This document shows, in pieces, positions 1 to 8,630 of a stretch of DNA of 64,000 nucleotides; position 1 is the stretch's first letter; every line of letters starts with the position of its first letter. The position numbers were made by a program, and so were the translations under genes. The DNA is taken from the NCBI RefSeq assembly GCF_000702585.1, contig NZ_JNIQ01000001.1, forward strand, positions 687,001-751,000. The letters run 5' to 3'. The notes under the pieces are model-generated. The model was not told where the DNA came from. It worked only from the letters and a program-made list of their open reading frames with translations, and made no database searches. This DNA comes from Exiguobacterium aurantiacum DSM 6208. GTDB lineage: Bacteria > Bacillota > Bacilli > Exiguobacteriales > Exiguobacteriaceae.

Positions 1-158
1 AAGTCGAGTGGATGATGGACTATCCGCGCGAACGGATGCGCTTCGGGAAGAACGGTCGCGAACGTGTGCGTCAGTATTACCGGTTGCAACAGTTCGTCGA
101 CCGCTATAAAGCCATCTATGAAGCGAGGAGGGAACAGTATGGCGGGCATCGGGTTTAA
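1..158 (+). CDS. pelF: PelF, C-terminal end (partial)
   Basis: Only the last 51 codons are present, read in frame from base 3 to a TAA at 156-158; the 5' part lies outside the window. The end is rich in basic and aromatic residues and forms a helix of the kind that closes GT4-type glycosyltransferases. The identification rests mainly on the next gene: PelF is the cytosolic UDP-sugar glycosyltransferase that polymerises the Pel exopolysaccharide, and pelF normally precedes pelG. The two reading frames overlap by 20 bases, which indicates translational coupling. Identity from the fragment alone would be weak; with pelG it is likely. Confidence 0.7.
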   Translation, partial: VEWMMDYPRERMRFGKNGRERVRQYYRLQQFVDRYKAIYEARREQYGGHRV

Positions 159-1587
159 ACTGCAGAAACTGTTTCAAGAAGACTACTATTCGTCACGGCT
201 GAAAGCGTACACGTTCTCTGGTCTCGTCACGTCAGGACCGTGGTTGATTGTCATTTTGGTCGTCGGGACGATTCAATGGTTGGCGTTTCAAATGCCGATG
301 CTGTCGCTAGAGGAACGGACGATTTTCATGCTGTCTGTGTCTTACGCCTTCATCTTTTCGCAAATCGTCTTCAGTTTTCAACAACTTGTCGTGACGCGTT
401 ACGTCGCCGACTTGTTTTATGAGAAGAAGGCGCATGAGATTTTCCCTGTCTTTACCGGTATGTTGAAAGTGACGATGCTCGCAGCAGTCATCATGTACAG
501 CATCTTTTGGATGATCTCACCGCTCGATTTTGTGTATAAGCTCGTCTTGTTCGTCTTATTCATGACGATCAACGTCATTTGGGTCATGTTCTTGTTTTTG
601 AGCGCGGCCAAGTTTTATCAGGCGATCGCATACAGCTTTTTGCTCGGTGGTTTCATCGCGGTCGGCGGCGTGTTCTTGATTAGCCGCATCATGGCAGACC
701 CGACGAGCCTAGAGCTGTTGACCGGCTTCACCGCTGGTATGATCGTGACATTATTCGGATTATTCTTTGCGATGTTGCGGACGTTCCCGCTCCGCTACGC
801 CACGAGAGAGTTCTCTTATTTCCGTTACTTTGATCTCTACCCCGACTTGTTCGCGATCGGCGTCTTGTACGTCCTCGGGATTTGGGTGACGAACTTCATC
901 ATCTGGTTCGGTGAGGGACGGATGGTCGTCGCTGATTCGTTCGTGTTTAATCCGTACTACGACACGGCCGTGTTTTGGTCGTACTTGACGATTATCCCGA
1001 CTCAGTTGCTGTTCGTCGTCGCCGTCGAGACGAGATTTTATGAACGGTACCGTACGTTTTATGGGCTCATCAATTACGGGGGGGCACTCCATCAAATCGA
1101 CAAAGCGAAACAGACGATGACGACCGTCTTGAAAAATGAGTTGATTCGCCTCGGCCGGAGTCAAGGCGTCGTCACACTGTTCGCGGTGCTCATGGCCGGT
1201 GTCTTCGTCGGTTGGATCGGCGTACCAGAGGAAGTTGGGCAAATCTTCCGGATGACGACACTTGCCGCGTTCGCGAATGCGATGATTCTCGTGTTGACGC
1301 TACTGTTGCTCTACTTCGAAGATCGGCGTGGTGCGCTTCTCGTCAACTTGTCGTTTTTCACGTTCAACGCTTTGTTCACGATGCTGTTGCTTCCGCGAGG
1401 CATCGATTGGTATGGCGTCGGTTTTGCAGTCAGTACGACGATCACGTTCTTTATCGCCGGCCTCCGTTTGATTTACTTCATGGGCAAAGTCGATTATTAC
1501 GTGTTTGCCTCTTCGAATCGGCGTAAACTCGGAACGGAACGGTTCTCCAATATGGGAAGTATGTTGAACCGCCGCTTCTCACGTTGA
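139..1587 (+). CDS. pelG: PelG, Pel exopolysaccharide membrane protein
   Basis: 482 residues, almost entirely hydrophobic, with about 12 predicted membrane segments. PelG is a flippase-like (MOP/Wzx-related) inner-membrane protein that works with PelF and, in Gram-positive Pel operons, PelD/E/A homologues to export Pel polysaccharide for biofilm. The N-terminus MAGIGFKLQKLF is highly characteristic of PelG and decides the start: ATG 139 lies 6 bases after GAGGAGG (126-132), whereas an upstream in-frame start at 64 would lie inside pelF and has no ribosome binding site. Pel export is commonly activated by c-di-GMP, which gives context for the diguanylate cyclases in this window. No terminator is obvious after the stop. 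Confidence 0.88.
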   Translation: MAGIGFKLQKLFQEDYYSSRLKAYTFSGLVTSGPWLIVILVVGTIQWLAFQMPMLSLEERTIFMLSVSYAFIFSQIVFSFQQLVVTRYVADLFYEKKAHEIFPVFTGMLKVTMLAAVIMYSIFWMISPLDFVYKLVLFVLFMTINVIWVMFLFLSAAKFYQAIAYSFLLGGFIAVGGVFLISRIMADPTSLELLTGFTAGMIVTLFGLFFAMLRTFPLRYATREFSYFRYFDLYPDLFAIGVLYVLGIWVTNFIIWFGEGRMVVADSFVFNPYYDTAVFWSYLTIIPTQLLFVVAVETRFYERYRTFYGLINYGGALHQIDKAKQTMTTVLKNELIRLGRSQGVVTLFAVLMAGVFVGWIGVPEEVGQIFRMTTLAAFANAMILVLTLLLLYFEDRRGALLVNLSFFTFNALFTMLLLPRGIDWYGVGFAVSTTITFFIAGLRLIYFMGKVDYYVFASSNRRKLGTERFSNMGSMLNRRFSR

Positions 1588-1651
1588 AGGGTTCCTATTT
1601 CATCAAAAGATTGGTATGATGTAACCGAAGACGACCGAATTTCATAATGTT

Positions 1652-1742
1652 TGCCACTAGGGGAGTCGCATGACGCGGCTGAGATGGACGAGGTCCAGAC
1701 CCTTTGAACCTGATCTAGTTCACGCTAGCGTAGGGAAGTGGG
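1652..1742 (+). promoter_or_regulatory. TPP riboswitch (thi-box)
   Basis: The segment carries the conserved TPP aptamer elements in order: a GGGGAG entry stem, the GCTGAGA motif at 1678-1684, the ACCCTTTGAACCTGATCTAG thi-box core at 1699-1718, and the closing GCGTAGGGAAG. It is followed after about 30 bases by an intrinsic terminator and then tenA. Known mode: TPP binding favours the terminator and shuts off the thiamine salvage operon. Confidence 0.96.
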
Positions 1743-1775
1743 CGAAATGACTTGTCTCACACTCTGTGTATGTCC

Positions 1776-1811
1776 GACGCCGCTTCCGTTATGGGAGGCG
1801 GCGTCTTTTTT
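1776..1811 (+). terminator. Riboswitch-controlled terminator before tenA
   Basis: GACGCCGC pairs with GCGGCGTC around an 11-15 base loop, followed by TTTTTTT. It lies between the TPP aptamer and the tenA ribosome binding site, as expected for the expression platform. Confidence 0.9.
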
Positions 1812-1835
1812 CATACAACAAAGGGGGAGACAGAA

Positions 1836-2510
1836 ATGACGTTCACACAACAAATCCGACAAGAGGCGGATGCTTTGTTCCAAGCGAGTTTTGACCACCC
1901 GTTCGTTCAAGCACTAGGTGAGGGAACGCTCGACGAGGCGAAGTTTCGCCACTACGTCCTGCAAGACTCGTACTATTTGAACCAGTTCTCAAAAGTGCAG
2001 GCGAAGGGAGCGATTTTATCGCACGACATGGAGCTGTCGAGCCGATTTTTGACGCATGCCCTACACACGATTGAAGCCGAACACGCGTTACACCGTGAGT
2101 TCTTTACGATGCTTGACGTGACCGAAGAAGAAAGACGTGGGTTCGAGCCGGCACCGACCGCATACGCATACGCGATGCACATGCAACAAGCCGGACCGAC
2201 GCTCGGGGATGTGCTCGCGGCGATTCTGCCGTGTTACTGGGTGTACTACGAGATTGGGGAACGGTTGAAAGACGCGAAGCCGGAGCATCCAATCTATACG
2301 GCTTGGATTGCCACGTACGGGTCGGAATGGTTCCGTGAACTCGTCGAAGAGCAGATTGACCGTCTCGATTTGTTGGCCGAACAGGCGACCGAAGTCGAGC
2401 GCACCCGTTATCGTCAATCGTTCTTGAAGAGCTGTTACTATGAAGTGGCGTTTTGGCAGATGGCGTGGACGCTTGAGACGTGGGACGTCCCGGTGGAGGT
2501 GAGCCGATGA
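1836..2510 (+). CDS. tenA: TenA, aminopyrimidine aminohydrolase (thiaminase II)
   Basis: 224 residues, the usual TenA length. TenA hydrolyses 4-amino-5-aminomethyl-2-methylpyrimidine, a thiamine breakdown product, to hydroxymethylpyrimidine, feeding it back to ThiD. The catalytic cysteine is seen in LPCYW (about residue 133), and a conserved glutamate sits in the C-terminal CYYEVAFWQMAW motif (about 203). The start at ATG 1836 follows AAAGGGGGAG and lies just after the riboswitch terminator; longer in-frame starts would run through the terminator hairpin. First gene of tenA-thiM-thiD-thiE, overlapping thiM by 4 bases, and controlled by TPP. Confidence 0.95.
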   Translation: MTFTQQIRQEADALFQASFDHPFVQALGEGTLDEAKFRHYVLQDSYYLNQFSKVQAKGAILSHDMELSSRFLTHALHTIEAEHALHREFFTMLDVTEEERRGFEPAPTAYAYAMHMQQAGPTLGDVLAAILPCYWVYYEIGERLKDAKPEHPIYTAWIATYGSEWFRELVEEQIDRLDLLAEQATEVERTRYRQSFLKSCYYEVAFWQMAWTLETWDVPVEVSR

Positions 2511-3295
2511 AGCGCGATTTATGGGACAAAGTCCGGGCCGAGCGACCGCTCATCCATAACATCACGAACATCGTCGTCGCGAACTTTTCAGCGAACGGTC
2601 TGCTCGCCGTCGGCGCGTCACCGGTCATGGCGTCCGCTGTCGAGGAAGTGGCGGAAATGGCTACAGTGAGCGATGCGCTCGTATTGAACATCGGAACGCT
2701 CGATGCATCGACCGAAGCGACGATGATTCGGGCCGGGCAAGCGGCAAACGCTGCGGGACGTCCCGTCGTTTTCGACCCGGTCGGTGTCGGCGCGACATCG
2801 TTTCGGCGTCAAGTGGCGACCACGATCCTCGCACAGGTGCAAGTGACCGTCATTCGTGGCAACGCCGGTGAGATGGCGACACTGATTGACCGAACGGCCC
2901 ACACGCGAGGGGTCGATGCCGGGGAAGCGTTGCATGACGTGACACACATCGCGCGCGAGGCGGCCAAGCGGTATCGCTGTGTCGTTGCCGTGACCGGAGA
3001 GACGGATGTCGTCAGTGACGGGGACGTGACGATTGAAATCAAAGGAGGGACCGAAGTGATGACACGGACGACCGGGACCGGCTGTTTGCTCAGTGCGGTC
3101 GTCGGCGCATTTCTTGCGGTCGAGTCCGACGCGATGACCGCGACGTCGACGGCGCTCGCCGGATACGCCCGCTGCGGGGAACTCGCGACAATGCGTGCCG
3201 AAGGGTCGGGCGATTTCCCGATCCACTTCTTGAACGAACTCGGTAAGATGACCGCGGTCGAACTACCGAGCGACCGGATCGAGGTGGTATCATGA
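2507..3295 (+). CDS. thiM: ThiM, hydroxyethylthiazole kinase
   Basis: 262 residues. ThiM phosphorylates 4-methyl-5-(2-hydroxyethyl)thiazole with ATP, salvaging the thiazole half of thiamine. Visible family features are the N-terminal HNITN motif (about 22-26), the GASPVM segment, the anion-hole/catalytic GTGC at about 190-193 and the preceding T-R-T-T. The start is ATG 2507 because its ATGA overlaps the tenA stop and GGAGGTGAG lies just upstream. It overlaps thiD by 4 bases at its end, so the operon is translationally coupled throughout. Confidence 0.96.
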   Translation: MKRDLWDKVRAERPLIHNITNIVVANFSANGLLAVGASPVMASAVEEVAEMATVSDALVLNIGTLDASTEATMIRAGQAANAAGRPVVFDPVGVGATSFRRQVATTILAQVQVTVIRGNAGEMATLIDRTAHTRGVDAGEALHDVTHIAREAAKRYRCVVAVTGETDVVSDGDVTIEIKGGTEVMTRTTGTGCLLSAVVGAFLAVESDAMTATSTALAGYARCGELATMRAEGSGDFPIHFLNELGKMTAVELPSDRIEVVS

Positions 3296-4134
3296 AGCGC
3301 ACACAAGTGTTGACGATCGCCGGTTCCGACTCAGGCGGCGGCGCCGGCATTCAAGCCGACTTGAAGACGTTCCAAGAGCTCGGTGTATTCGGCACGAGCG
3401 TCTTGACGGCAGTCACGGCTCAAAACACACGAGGTGTGCATGGCGTTGAAGCGGTCTCGGCCGAACTGCTCGCGCAACAACTCGATGCGATCGGTTCCGA
3501 TTTTTCAATCGAGGCGTGCAAGACCGGGATGTTGTTCGATGCGAGCCGAATCGAGACCGTCGCTTCCGGCGTGAAGCGGCATGCGTTCAAACAGCTCGTC
3601 GTCGACCCGGTCATGATCGCAAAAGGTGGGGCGTCCCTGCTTCAAGACACAGCCGTCGACGCGCTCAAGACGTCCTTGCTGCCGCTCGCGACGGTCGTCA
3701 CGCCGAACGTGCCGGAAGCGGAGGTGTTGACGGGTTTGACGATTCGTTCATTTCAAGACCGTTTTGAGGCTGCGGAACGGATCTTGTCACTAGGCGCGAA
3801 GGCGGTCGTCTTAAAAGGGGGACATCTCGAAGGGGAACGTGCCGAAGACCTCGTCTTGACGGCGTCAGAGGCTTTCCTCGTCTCGGCACCTCGTATCCAG
3901 ACGTTTGACACGCACGGCACCGGGTGTACGTTCTCGGCGGCGCTTACGGCCGAGCTCGCCAAAGGTCGTCCGATCATCGAGGCGACCGTGACGGCGAAGC
4001 GGTTCATCCAAAGCGCGATCGCGCACGGTCTCGATATCGGTGCCGGACATGGGCCGACGAACCACTGGGCGTACGGCACGTATGGAGAGGAGGGTGTGAC
4101 GCTTGAAACGATCACGACAAGCCGGGCTCGCTGA
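3292..4134 (+). CDS. thiD: ThiD, HMP/HMP-P kinase
   Basis: 280 residues, ribokinase-like fold. It phosphorylates hydroxymethylpyrimidine twice to HMP pyrophosphate. The substrate-binding GSDSGGGAGIQAD motif is at about 11-23, the ALTAVTAQNT segment follows at about 40-49, and the catalytic GTGC is at about 206-209. Its start overlaps thiM (ATGA) and its 3' end overlaps the thiE start by 32 bases, so ThiD and ThiE are probably made in balance. Paralogues acting on pyridoxal (PdxK) exist in this family, but the operon context favours thiamine. Confidence 0.94.
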   Translation: MKRTQVLTIAGSDSGGGAGIQADLKTFQELGVFGTSVLTAVTAQNTRGVHGVEAVSAELLAQQLDAIGSDFSIEACKTGMLFDASRIETVASGVKRHAFKQLVVDPVMIAKGGASLLQDTAVDALKTSLLPLATVVTPNVPEAEVLTGLTIRSFQDRFEAAERILSLGAKAVVLKGGHLEGERAEDLVLTASEAFLVSAPRIQTFDTHGTGCTFSAALTAELAKGRPIIEATVTAKRFIQSAIAHGLDIGAGHGPTNHWAYGTYGEEGVTLETITTSRAR

Positions 4135-4744
4135 ACGGCTAGAGCTTTACTTCATCTGTGGGACGACGAACACGAAAGATATCTTCCGGACGGTCGAGAC
4201 GGCACTCCAATGTGGCGTTACATGTTTCCAATTTCGCGAAAAAGGAAAAGAGGCACTGTATGGAGATGAAAAAGAAGCGGTGGCCCGAGCGTTGTTTCAA
4301 CTTTGTCGCACGTACGGTGTGCCGTTTATCGTAAACGACGACGTCGACTTGGCATTGAAACTCGATGCGGACGGGGTACATGTCGGTCAAGAAGATGTGT
4401 CAGCCCATCGCGTCAGACAGATGATCGGGGCAGACAAATGGCTCGGGGTTTCGGTGCATTCGCTCGAAGAAGCGGCGACGGCCATCGAGCATGCGGACTA
4501 CGTCGGCATCGGACCCGTCTTGCCGACGGACTCGAAAGAGGACGCCGGTGAAGTGAACGGCACGACGCTCATCCGTGAAGTGCGGGCGGCGTATCGGGAG
4601 CTCCCGATCGTGGGGATCGGGGGCATTCGGCCTGAGCACGTCGAAGAGATTCGACGTGACGGGGCCGACGGGGTCGCCATCATCTCGGCCATCGCTTCGG
4701 CGCCGGACGTGGCAGCAGCCACACGACGTTTCAAGTGTCTCTGA
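4103..4744 (+). CDS. thiE: ThiE, thiamine-phosphate synthase
   Basis: 213 residues, TIM-barrel. ThiE joins HMP-PP from ThiD and thiazole phosphate from ThiM to give thiamine phosphate, completing the salvage route. Family motifs are QFREK (about 36-40), the phosphate-binding GIGPV, and GIGGI near the C-terminus. The start codon is TTG at 4103, chosen because GGAGAGGAGGG (4084-4094) lies 8 bases upstream; no ATG in a sensible place exists. The reading frame overlaps the end of thiD. Confidence 0.94.
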   Translation: MKRSRQAGLAERLELYFICGTTNTKDIFRTVETALQCGVTCFQFREKGKEALYGDEKEAVARALFQLCRTYGVPFIVNDDVDLALKLDADGVHVGQEDVSAHRVRQMIGADKWLGVSVHSLEEAATAIEHADYVGIGPVLPTDSKEDAGEVNGTTLIREVRAAYRELPIVGIGGIRPEHVEEIRRDGADGVAIISAIASAPDVAAATRRFKCL

Positions 4745-4767
4745 ATTCGATTCGAGGAGGAAGACAG

Positions 4768-5400
4768 ATGAACGTATTTGTAATTGGTGCAAACGGACAG
4801 ATTGGGAAACAGCTCGTCGAACGCTTACATGAGGAAGGTAAGCATGACGTGACGGCGATGGTACGAAAAGAAGAACAGCTTGAGGATTTTAAAAACAAGG
4901 GCTATCAGGCCGTGCTCGGTGACCTTGAAGGCGATGTCGCGAACTTGACGGACGCTATCGGCAACGCCGACGTCGTCGTGTTCGCAGCCGGTTCTGGCGG
5001 GAACACCGGAGCCGATAAGACGTTGTTGATCGATTTAGACGGCGCAGCGAAAAGCATCGAAGCCGCGAAACAACAAGACGTGAAGCAATTCGTCATGGTG
5101 AGCGCGTTGAAAGCGGAAGACCGTTCGGCATGGCCGGATGAGATGAAACCATATTACGTCGCGAAACATCACGCGGACCGTCTGCTCGAAGAGAGCGGAT
5201 TGACATACACGATCGTTCGTCCAGGTGCGCTCACGGATGACGCTGGCACCGGAAAAGTGAAGACGGGCGACGTGTCGACCGGTGAAGTTCCACGCGCCGA
5301 CGTGGCGGCTTTCCTCGCCCACGTGATCGGACATGATGCGGCTTACAATAAAGCAATCGACCTCGTCAAAGGTGACACGGCGATTGAAGACACACTATAA
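4768..5400 (+). CDS. NAD(P)-binding NmrA/SDR-like protein (YhfK type)
   Basis: 210 residues, an atypical short-chain dehydrogenase. The N-terminal VFVIGANGQIGKQL is a dinucleotide-binding motif of the GxxGxxG type, followed by a second TIVRPGALTDD segment found in NmrA-like/YhfK proteins of Bacilli. Substrate unknown; such proteins are often redox-linked or stress proteins. Start ATG 4768 follows GAGGAGGAAGAC. It lies 23 bases after thiE with no terminator between, so it may be read with the thi operon, but nothing in the sequence ties it to thiamine. A strong terminator follows. Confidence 0.75.
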   Translation: MNVFVIGANGQIGKQLVERLHEEGKHDVTAMVRKEEQLEDFKNKGYQAVLGDLEGDVANLTDAIGNADVVVFAAGSGGNTGADKTLLIDLDGAAKSIEAAKQQDVKQFVMVSALKAEDRSAWPDEMKPYYVAKHHADRLLEESGLTYTIVRPGALTDDAGTGKVKTGDVSTGEVPRADVAAFLAHVIGHDAAYNKAIDLVKGDTAIEDTL

Positions 5401-5405
5401 CAGGT

Positions 5406-5441
5406 ACGAACGGACTTTGTTCCGTTCGTTTTTTTTTTTTT
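5406..5441 (+). terminator. Intrinsic terminator of the thi operon
   Basis: ACGAACGGA pairs with TCCGTTCGT around a six-base loop, followed by 12 T residues. Confidence 0.93.
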
Positions 5442-5527
5442 GGAATGTGCCCTTTGGCTCGATAAAGGAAACGAAACGTCCGATAGAGAAAATATAGACG
5501 TATCTGTCTTGAGAAAGGGGTCTATCC

Positions 5528-7093
5528 ATGACCGCACTGTTTACGTATATGGTCGTTTATCTCTTACCGGCCTTCTTGCTCAGCCATCTCGCGCTAGATG
5601 TGTTACTTCGAAATCCTAGACGAGTCGAACATCGGCTGCTCAGTCTGTTCGTTTTTGGTTATGCGATGCTCTTCATGGCAGAGTTCGGGCGCCACTTGTC
5701 GCCGATTGAGCTCAGTCCGGCCTTCGTGACGTACTGGTTCGGAAACGCTGGGATTTTGATTTTTGTATGCTCGGTCCACTTTATCTTTAAAGTGACCGGT
5801 GTCGGAGCCAGACTTCCGAAATGGCTCTACCCATATGTCCTTTATTTACCGCTCATTCCGGTCGCCTTGACGTTCATCCGTCAAGAGAACATCATCAACA
5901 GCCAACGGTTCGACCAAGTCGGGATTTGGCTATACCCCGAGTTCAACGCCTCGTATTTGATCACGATGACAATCGGGAACGTGTTCCACTTTCTCATCGT
6001 CCTTTTGCTTATCTATGCACTCAAACGAGCAGAACGAACCGAGCATCAGCGTGTTCTGAGGATGCTCATTTGGACGGCACTCGCCGTCCTCGTCTGGGAC
6101 ATCGTGTTCGGTTATTTCCAATTCCGCGGTGTCATGCCGCCGTACGGTTATATGTATGGAGGTCTCGTGTGGGCCGTCGCGCTCGTCGTGGCGATGAATC
6201 GCCTCGACTTTTTGGCCTCGTACGCGAAACGATACGGGACGCTCTACAATTTGAACCCGTCCGCGATTTTGCTCGTCGATGACACCGGGCGCATCGAGAG
6301 CGCCAACCCGGCCGCCCGGATGTTGTTCCATACGGTCCGGGTCGTCAACGAACGTTTCGTCGACTTGTTGCCGGAGAAAAAGCGGGAAGAGTGGTGTCAT
6401 CATTACCGCCAGCACTTCCAAGCACAAAAGAAATTTCTGGAGTTCGAGACGAAGATTCAAACGAAGACGGGGCAAGAGCGTTATGTCGTCATCGATGGCG
6501 ACTTCGTCTATATCGATCAAAAAGTCCACGGCATGATCCTCATCCGGGACGTGCACTCGTTCAAAGAGGCCGAACAGACGATTCGCTTTTTCGCGTATCA
6601 CGACCCGCTCACGAAACTCGCCAACCGCCGTGCGTTTTATGAGCAAGCCGATCAAGCATTGCTTCAAGCGGACACACTTGCCCTCATCATCCTCGACCTT
6701 GATGGGTTCAAAGGCATCAACGACACGTACGGTCATCAAGTCGGCGATGAGTTCCTCATTCATCTCGGGACGGTGCTCGAATCGGTCACACCGGAAAATG
6801 GTCTGGCTTCACGGGTCGGCGGCGACGAGTTCTACATCTTCTTGACAGATGTGACAGAGCCTCGTCTCATCGATTTTGTCACACGGCTGCAACGGACGCT
6901 CAGCGAGGAGTCGTTCTTGCTCGGACGGCAATCGATCCCGATTCGGGCGAGCATCGGTGTGAGCCTCTCTCCGGGGCAAGGGGTCGACCTCGATACGCTC
7001 ATTCATAAAGCCGATCAGGCGATGTATCAAATCAAGCAAGACGGAAAAAACGACTACGCGATTTATGACGACGTGTTACATGGTCCGAAATAA
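5528..7093 (+). CDS. Membrane diguanylate cyclase (7TM-PAS-GGDEF)
   Basis: 521 residues. The first about 220 residues form seven hydrophobic helices resembling the histidine-kinase N-terminal 7TM sensor region. A PAS domain follows (about 235-345, with the NPSAILLVDDTGRIESANPAA start), then a GGDEF domain (about 355-521). The active-site GGDEF is intact (about 431-435), so c-di-GMP synthesis from two GTP is expected. The inhibitory I-site RxxD is replaced by PENG, so product inhibition is probably absent. Start ATG 5528 follows GAAAGGGG. The signal sensed is unknown. With pelG in the same window, Pel export is a plausible output, but that link is inference. Confidence 0.9.
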   Translation: MTALFTYMVVYLLPAFLLSHLALDVLLRNPRRVEHRLLSLFVFGYAMLFMAEFGRHLSPIELSPAFVTYWFGNAGILIFVCSVHFIFKVTGVGARLPKWLYPYVLYLPLIPVALTFIRQENIINSQRFDQVGIWLYPEFNASYLITMTIGNVFHFLIVLLLIYALKRAERTEHQRVLRMLIWTALAVLVWDIVFGYFQFRGVMPPYGYMYGGLVWAVALVVAMNRLDFLASYAKRYGTLYNLNPSAILLVDDTGRIESANPAARMLFHTVRVVNERFVDLLPEKKREEWCHHYRQHFQAQKKFLEFETKIQTKTGQERYVVIDGDFVYIDQKVHGMILIRDVHSFKEAEQTIRFFAYHDPLTKLANRRAFYEQADQALLQADTLALIILDLDGFKGINDTYGHQVGDEFLIHLGTVLESVTPENGLASRVGGDEFYIFLTDVTEPRLIDFVTRLQRTLSEESFLLGRQSIPIRASIGVSLSPGQGVDLDTLIHKADQAMYQIKQDGKNDYAIYDDVLHGPK

Positions 7094-7135
7094 CGGGAAC
7101 AGACTCACGATAACCCGTTACAAGGAGGAGATGGC

Positions 7136-7585
7136 ATGTCAGAGAAACCGTTAGTGACGATGCGCGCTGAAGGAGAATCGACCGGGGTGAAGACGACGGT
7201 GCACGTCCGTGACTTGGCTCCGTTCATCGTCGATGAACCGGAGCGGCTCGGCGGCACCGACGCCGGACCGAACCCGCTCGAGTATTTACTTGGTGCCTTG
7301 TCGTCGTGTACGACGATCATGATCGCCTACGTCGCCCAGGACCAGAACTTTGACTATGATGGTGTGACGTTCGTGACCGAAGGGACGCTCGACCCGCGCG
7401 GCTTCCAAGGCGTCGAAGGGGTGCGGACGTATTTTGAGAACGTACACGTCAACATCGTGCTCGAAACGGTCGAATCGGATGAACGGATTGCGGAGCTTCA
7501 AAAAGGTGTCGAGGCGAGGTGTCCGATCCACAATTTGATGCACGCGGCCGATGTCGACATCACGGCGACGTGGACGCGAAAGTAA
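7136..7585 (+). CDS. OsmC/Ohr family peroxidase
   Basis: 149 residues. OsmC-family proteins reduce organic hydroperoxides through two cysteines; both are present, in SSCTT (about 60) and ARCPI (about 124), spaced as in the family. The sequence NPLEYLLGALSSC is the classic core. It belongs to the YhfA/OsmC-like subgroup rather than clearly to Ohr. Start ATG 7136 follows CAAGGAGGAG. It lies 42 bases after the diguanylate cyclase and is followed by its own terminator. Confidence 0.88.
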   Translation: MSEKPLVTMRAEGESTGVKTTVHVRDLAPFIVDEPERLGGTDAGPNPLEYLLGALSSCTTIMIAYVAQDQNFDYDGVTFVTEGTLDPRGFQGVEGVRTYFENVHVNIVLETVESDERIAELQKGVEARCPIHNLMHAADVDITATWTRK

Positions 7586-7609
7586 AGACGGGGCCAGCCC
7601 GTCTTTTTT
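7585..7609 (+). terminator. Intrinsic terminator after the OsmC gene
   Basis: AAGACGGG pairs with CCCGTCTT around a five-base loop, followed by TTTTTT. The stem begins at the last base of the stop codon. Confidence 0.88.
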
Positions 7610-7674
7610 GTGGATGATAAAGGAATCCCCGACCCCGACCACGAACAGCATAGAGACGCAGGGAGGGGGAGCGG

Positions 7675-8115
7675 ATGAACGTCCAACCGATGACAGACGA
7701 AGACGCCCGCGCGATTCAAACGTGGACGTACGAAGCACCATATGATTTTTATAACCAGACTCCTTCTGAGGCAGGCATCAAGGAACTGATGGCTTATCAA
7801 GCTGTTCATGAAACAGGTGAACTGATCGGCTTTTATTGCCTCGGGCGGTACGCCCAAGTGCCGAACGATACATACGTGTACGACGATACGCACATCGACC
7901 TCGGTCTCGGCATGCGTCCGGACTTGACCGGGCAAGGCCGCGGACGCCGTTTCCTCGATGCGGTGCTGTTTGAGGCGAAACGGGCCGAGAAGCCCGTCCG
8001 GCTCACCGTCGCGTCGTTCAACCGACGAGCCGTTCGGCTGTACGAGGGCGCCGGCTTCCGGCAAATCGCATCATTTGAGAAAGGCACGACCCGCTTCCTC
8101 ATCATGGTGAACTGA
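7675..8115 (+). CDS. GNAT-family N-acetyltransferase
   Basis: 146 residues, single GNAT domain. The acetyl-CoA site is seen in GLGMRPDLTGQGRGRRFLDAVL (the Q/R-x-x-G-x-G/A motif, about 82-92), followed by the RLTVASFNRRAVRLYEGAGF motif B segment. Substrate cannot be predicted. Start ATG 7675 lies after GGGAGGGGGAGCGG. It is convergent with the next gene: the two stop codons abut at 8115/8116 with no room for a conventional terminator. Confidence 0.85.
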   Translation: MNVQPMTDEDARAIQTWTYEAPYDFYNQTPSEAGIKELMAYQAVHETGELIGFYCLGRYAQVPNDTYVYDDTHIDLGLGMRPDLTGQGRGRRFLDAVLFEAKRAEKPVRLTVASFNRRAVRLYEGAGFRQIASFEKGTTRFLIMVN

Positions 8116-8562
8116 TCAACCGTATTGACGTTGATGGGCTTTCTTTCGTTTCAAATAGTCCTCGTCGGCCCGGATTTGATCCCAGCGCTCTTTGAAGATG
8201 CGGGCCGACTCGGCTTTTTCTTCATCGATCTCACGCTCGTGGATATCGCCGTCGTCTTTGTATTTGCGTCCGCCTTTGTAGTTGGCGTAGCGACGGGCCC
8301 GCGTATAGCCCATCTGAATGAACTTGCGGGCCATGTCCATGCCGACGAAATCATCGTTCTTCCGGTAAGTTTCAAACAGCTCCATGATCTCGTCCGCCGA
8401 TTGTGTCGCGATGTCCGGTGTCTTGAAGCGCCAGTGGGGCAGAATCTCGCTTTTGTAAGGTTCGACGAGGAGCACCCCTTGTTCACCGCGGCCGACACGA
8501 TATAGTTCGGGCTGTTCCCGAAAGTCGATCGTATCAAAATCTAAATCATAATCAAATGGCAT
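8116..8562 (-). CDS. DUF4385 protein
   Basis: 148 residues, soluble and highly charged. It matches the DUF4385 type of uncharacterised protein (conserved DFREQPELYRVGRGEQGVLLVEPYKSEILPHWRFKTP), found widely in bacteria and some phages; no function is established. The start at 8562 is chosen because GGAGG (8571-8575) stands 8 bases away; the nearer ATG at 8568 is only two bases from it. The tail after about residue 105 (lysine/glutamate rich) looks helical. Divergently transcribed from the following acetyltransferase. Confidence 0.75.
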   Translation of the reverse strand: MPFDYDLDFDTIDFREQPELYRVGRGEQGVLLVEPYKSEILPHWRFKTPDIATQSADEIMELFETYRKNDDFVGMDMARKFIQMGYTRARRYANYKGGRKYKDDGDIHEREIDEEKAESARIFKERWDQIRADEDYLKRKKAHQRQYG

Positions 8563-8630
8563 CGTCATCCCTCCTCTGTTCAATCCATTCCCTGAACGAG
8601 TAAGAGAAAAACGATGAGAAGGAGTACAAG

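Noticed and set aside
64-138. N-terminal extension of pelG from an ATG or GTG at 64
   Set aside because: The extension is encoded in the pelF overlap region without an RBS, and the family starts with MAGIGF.
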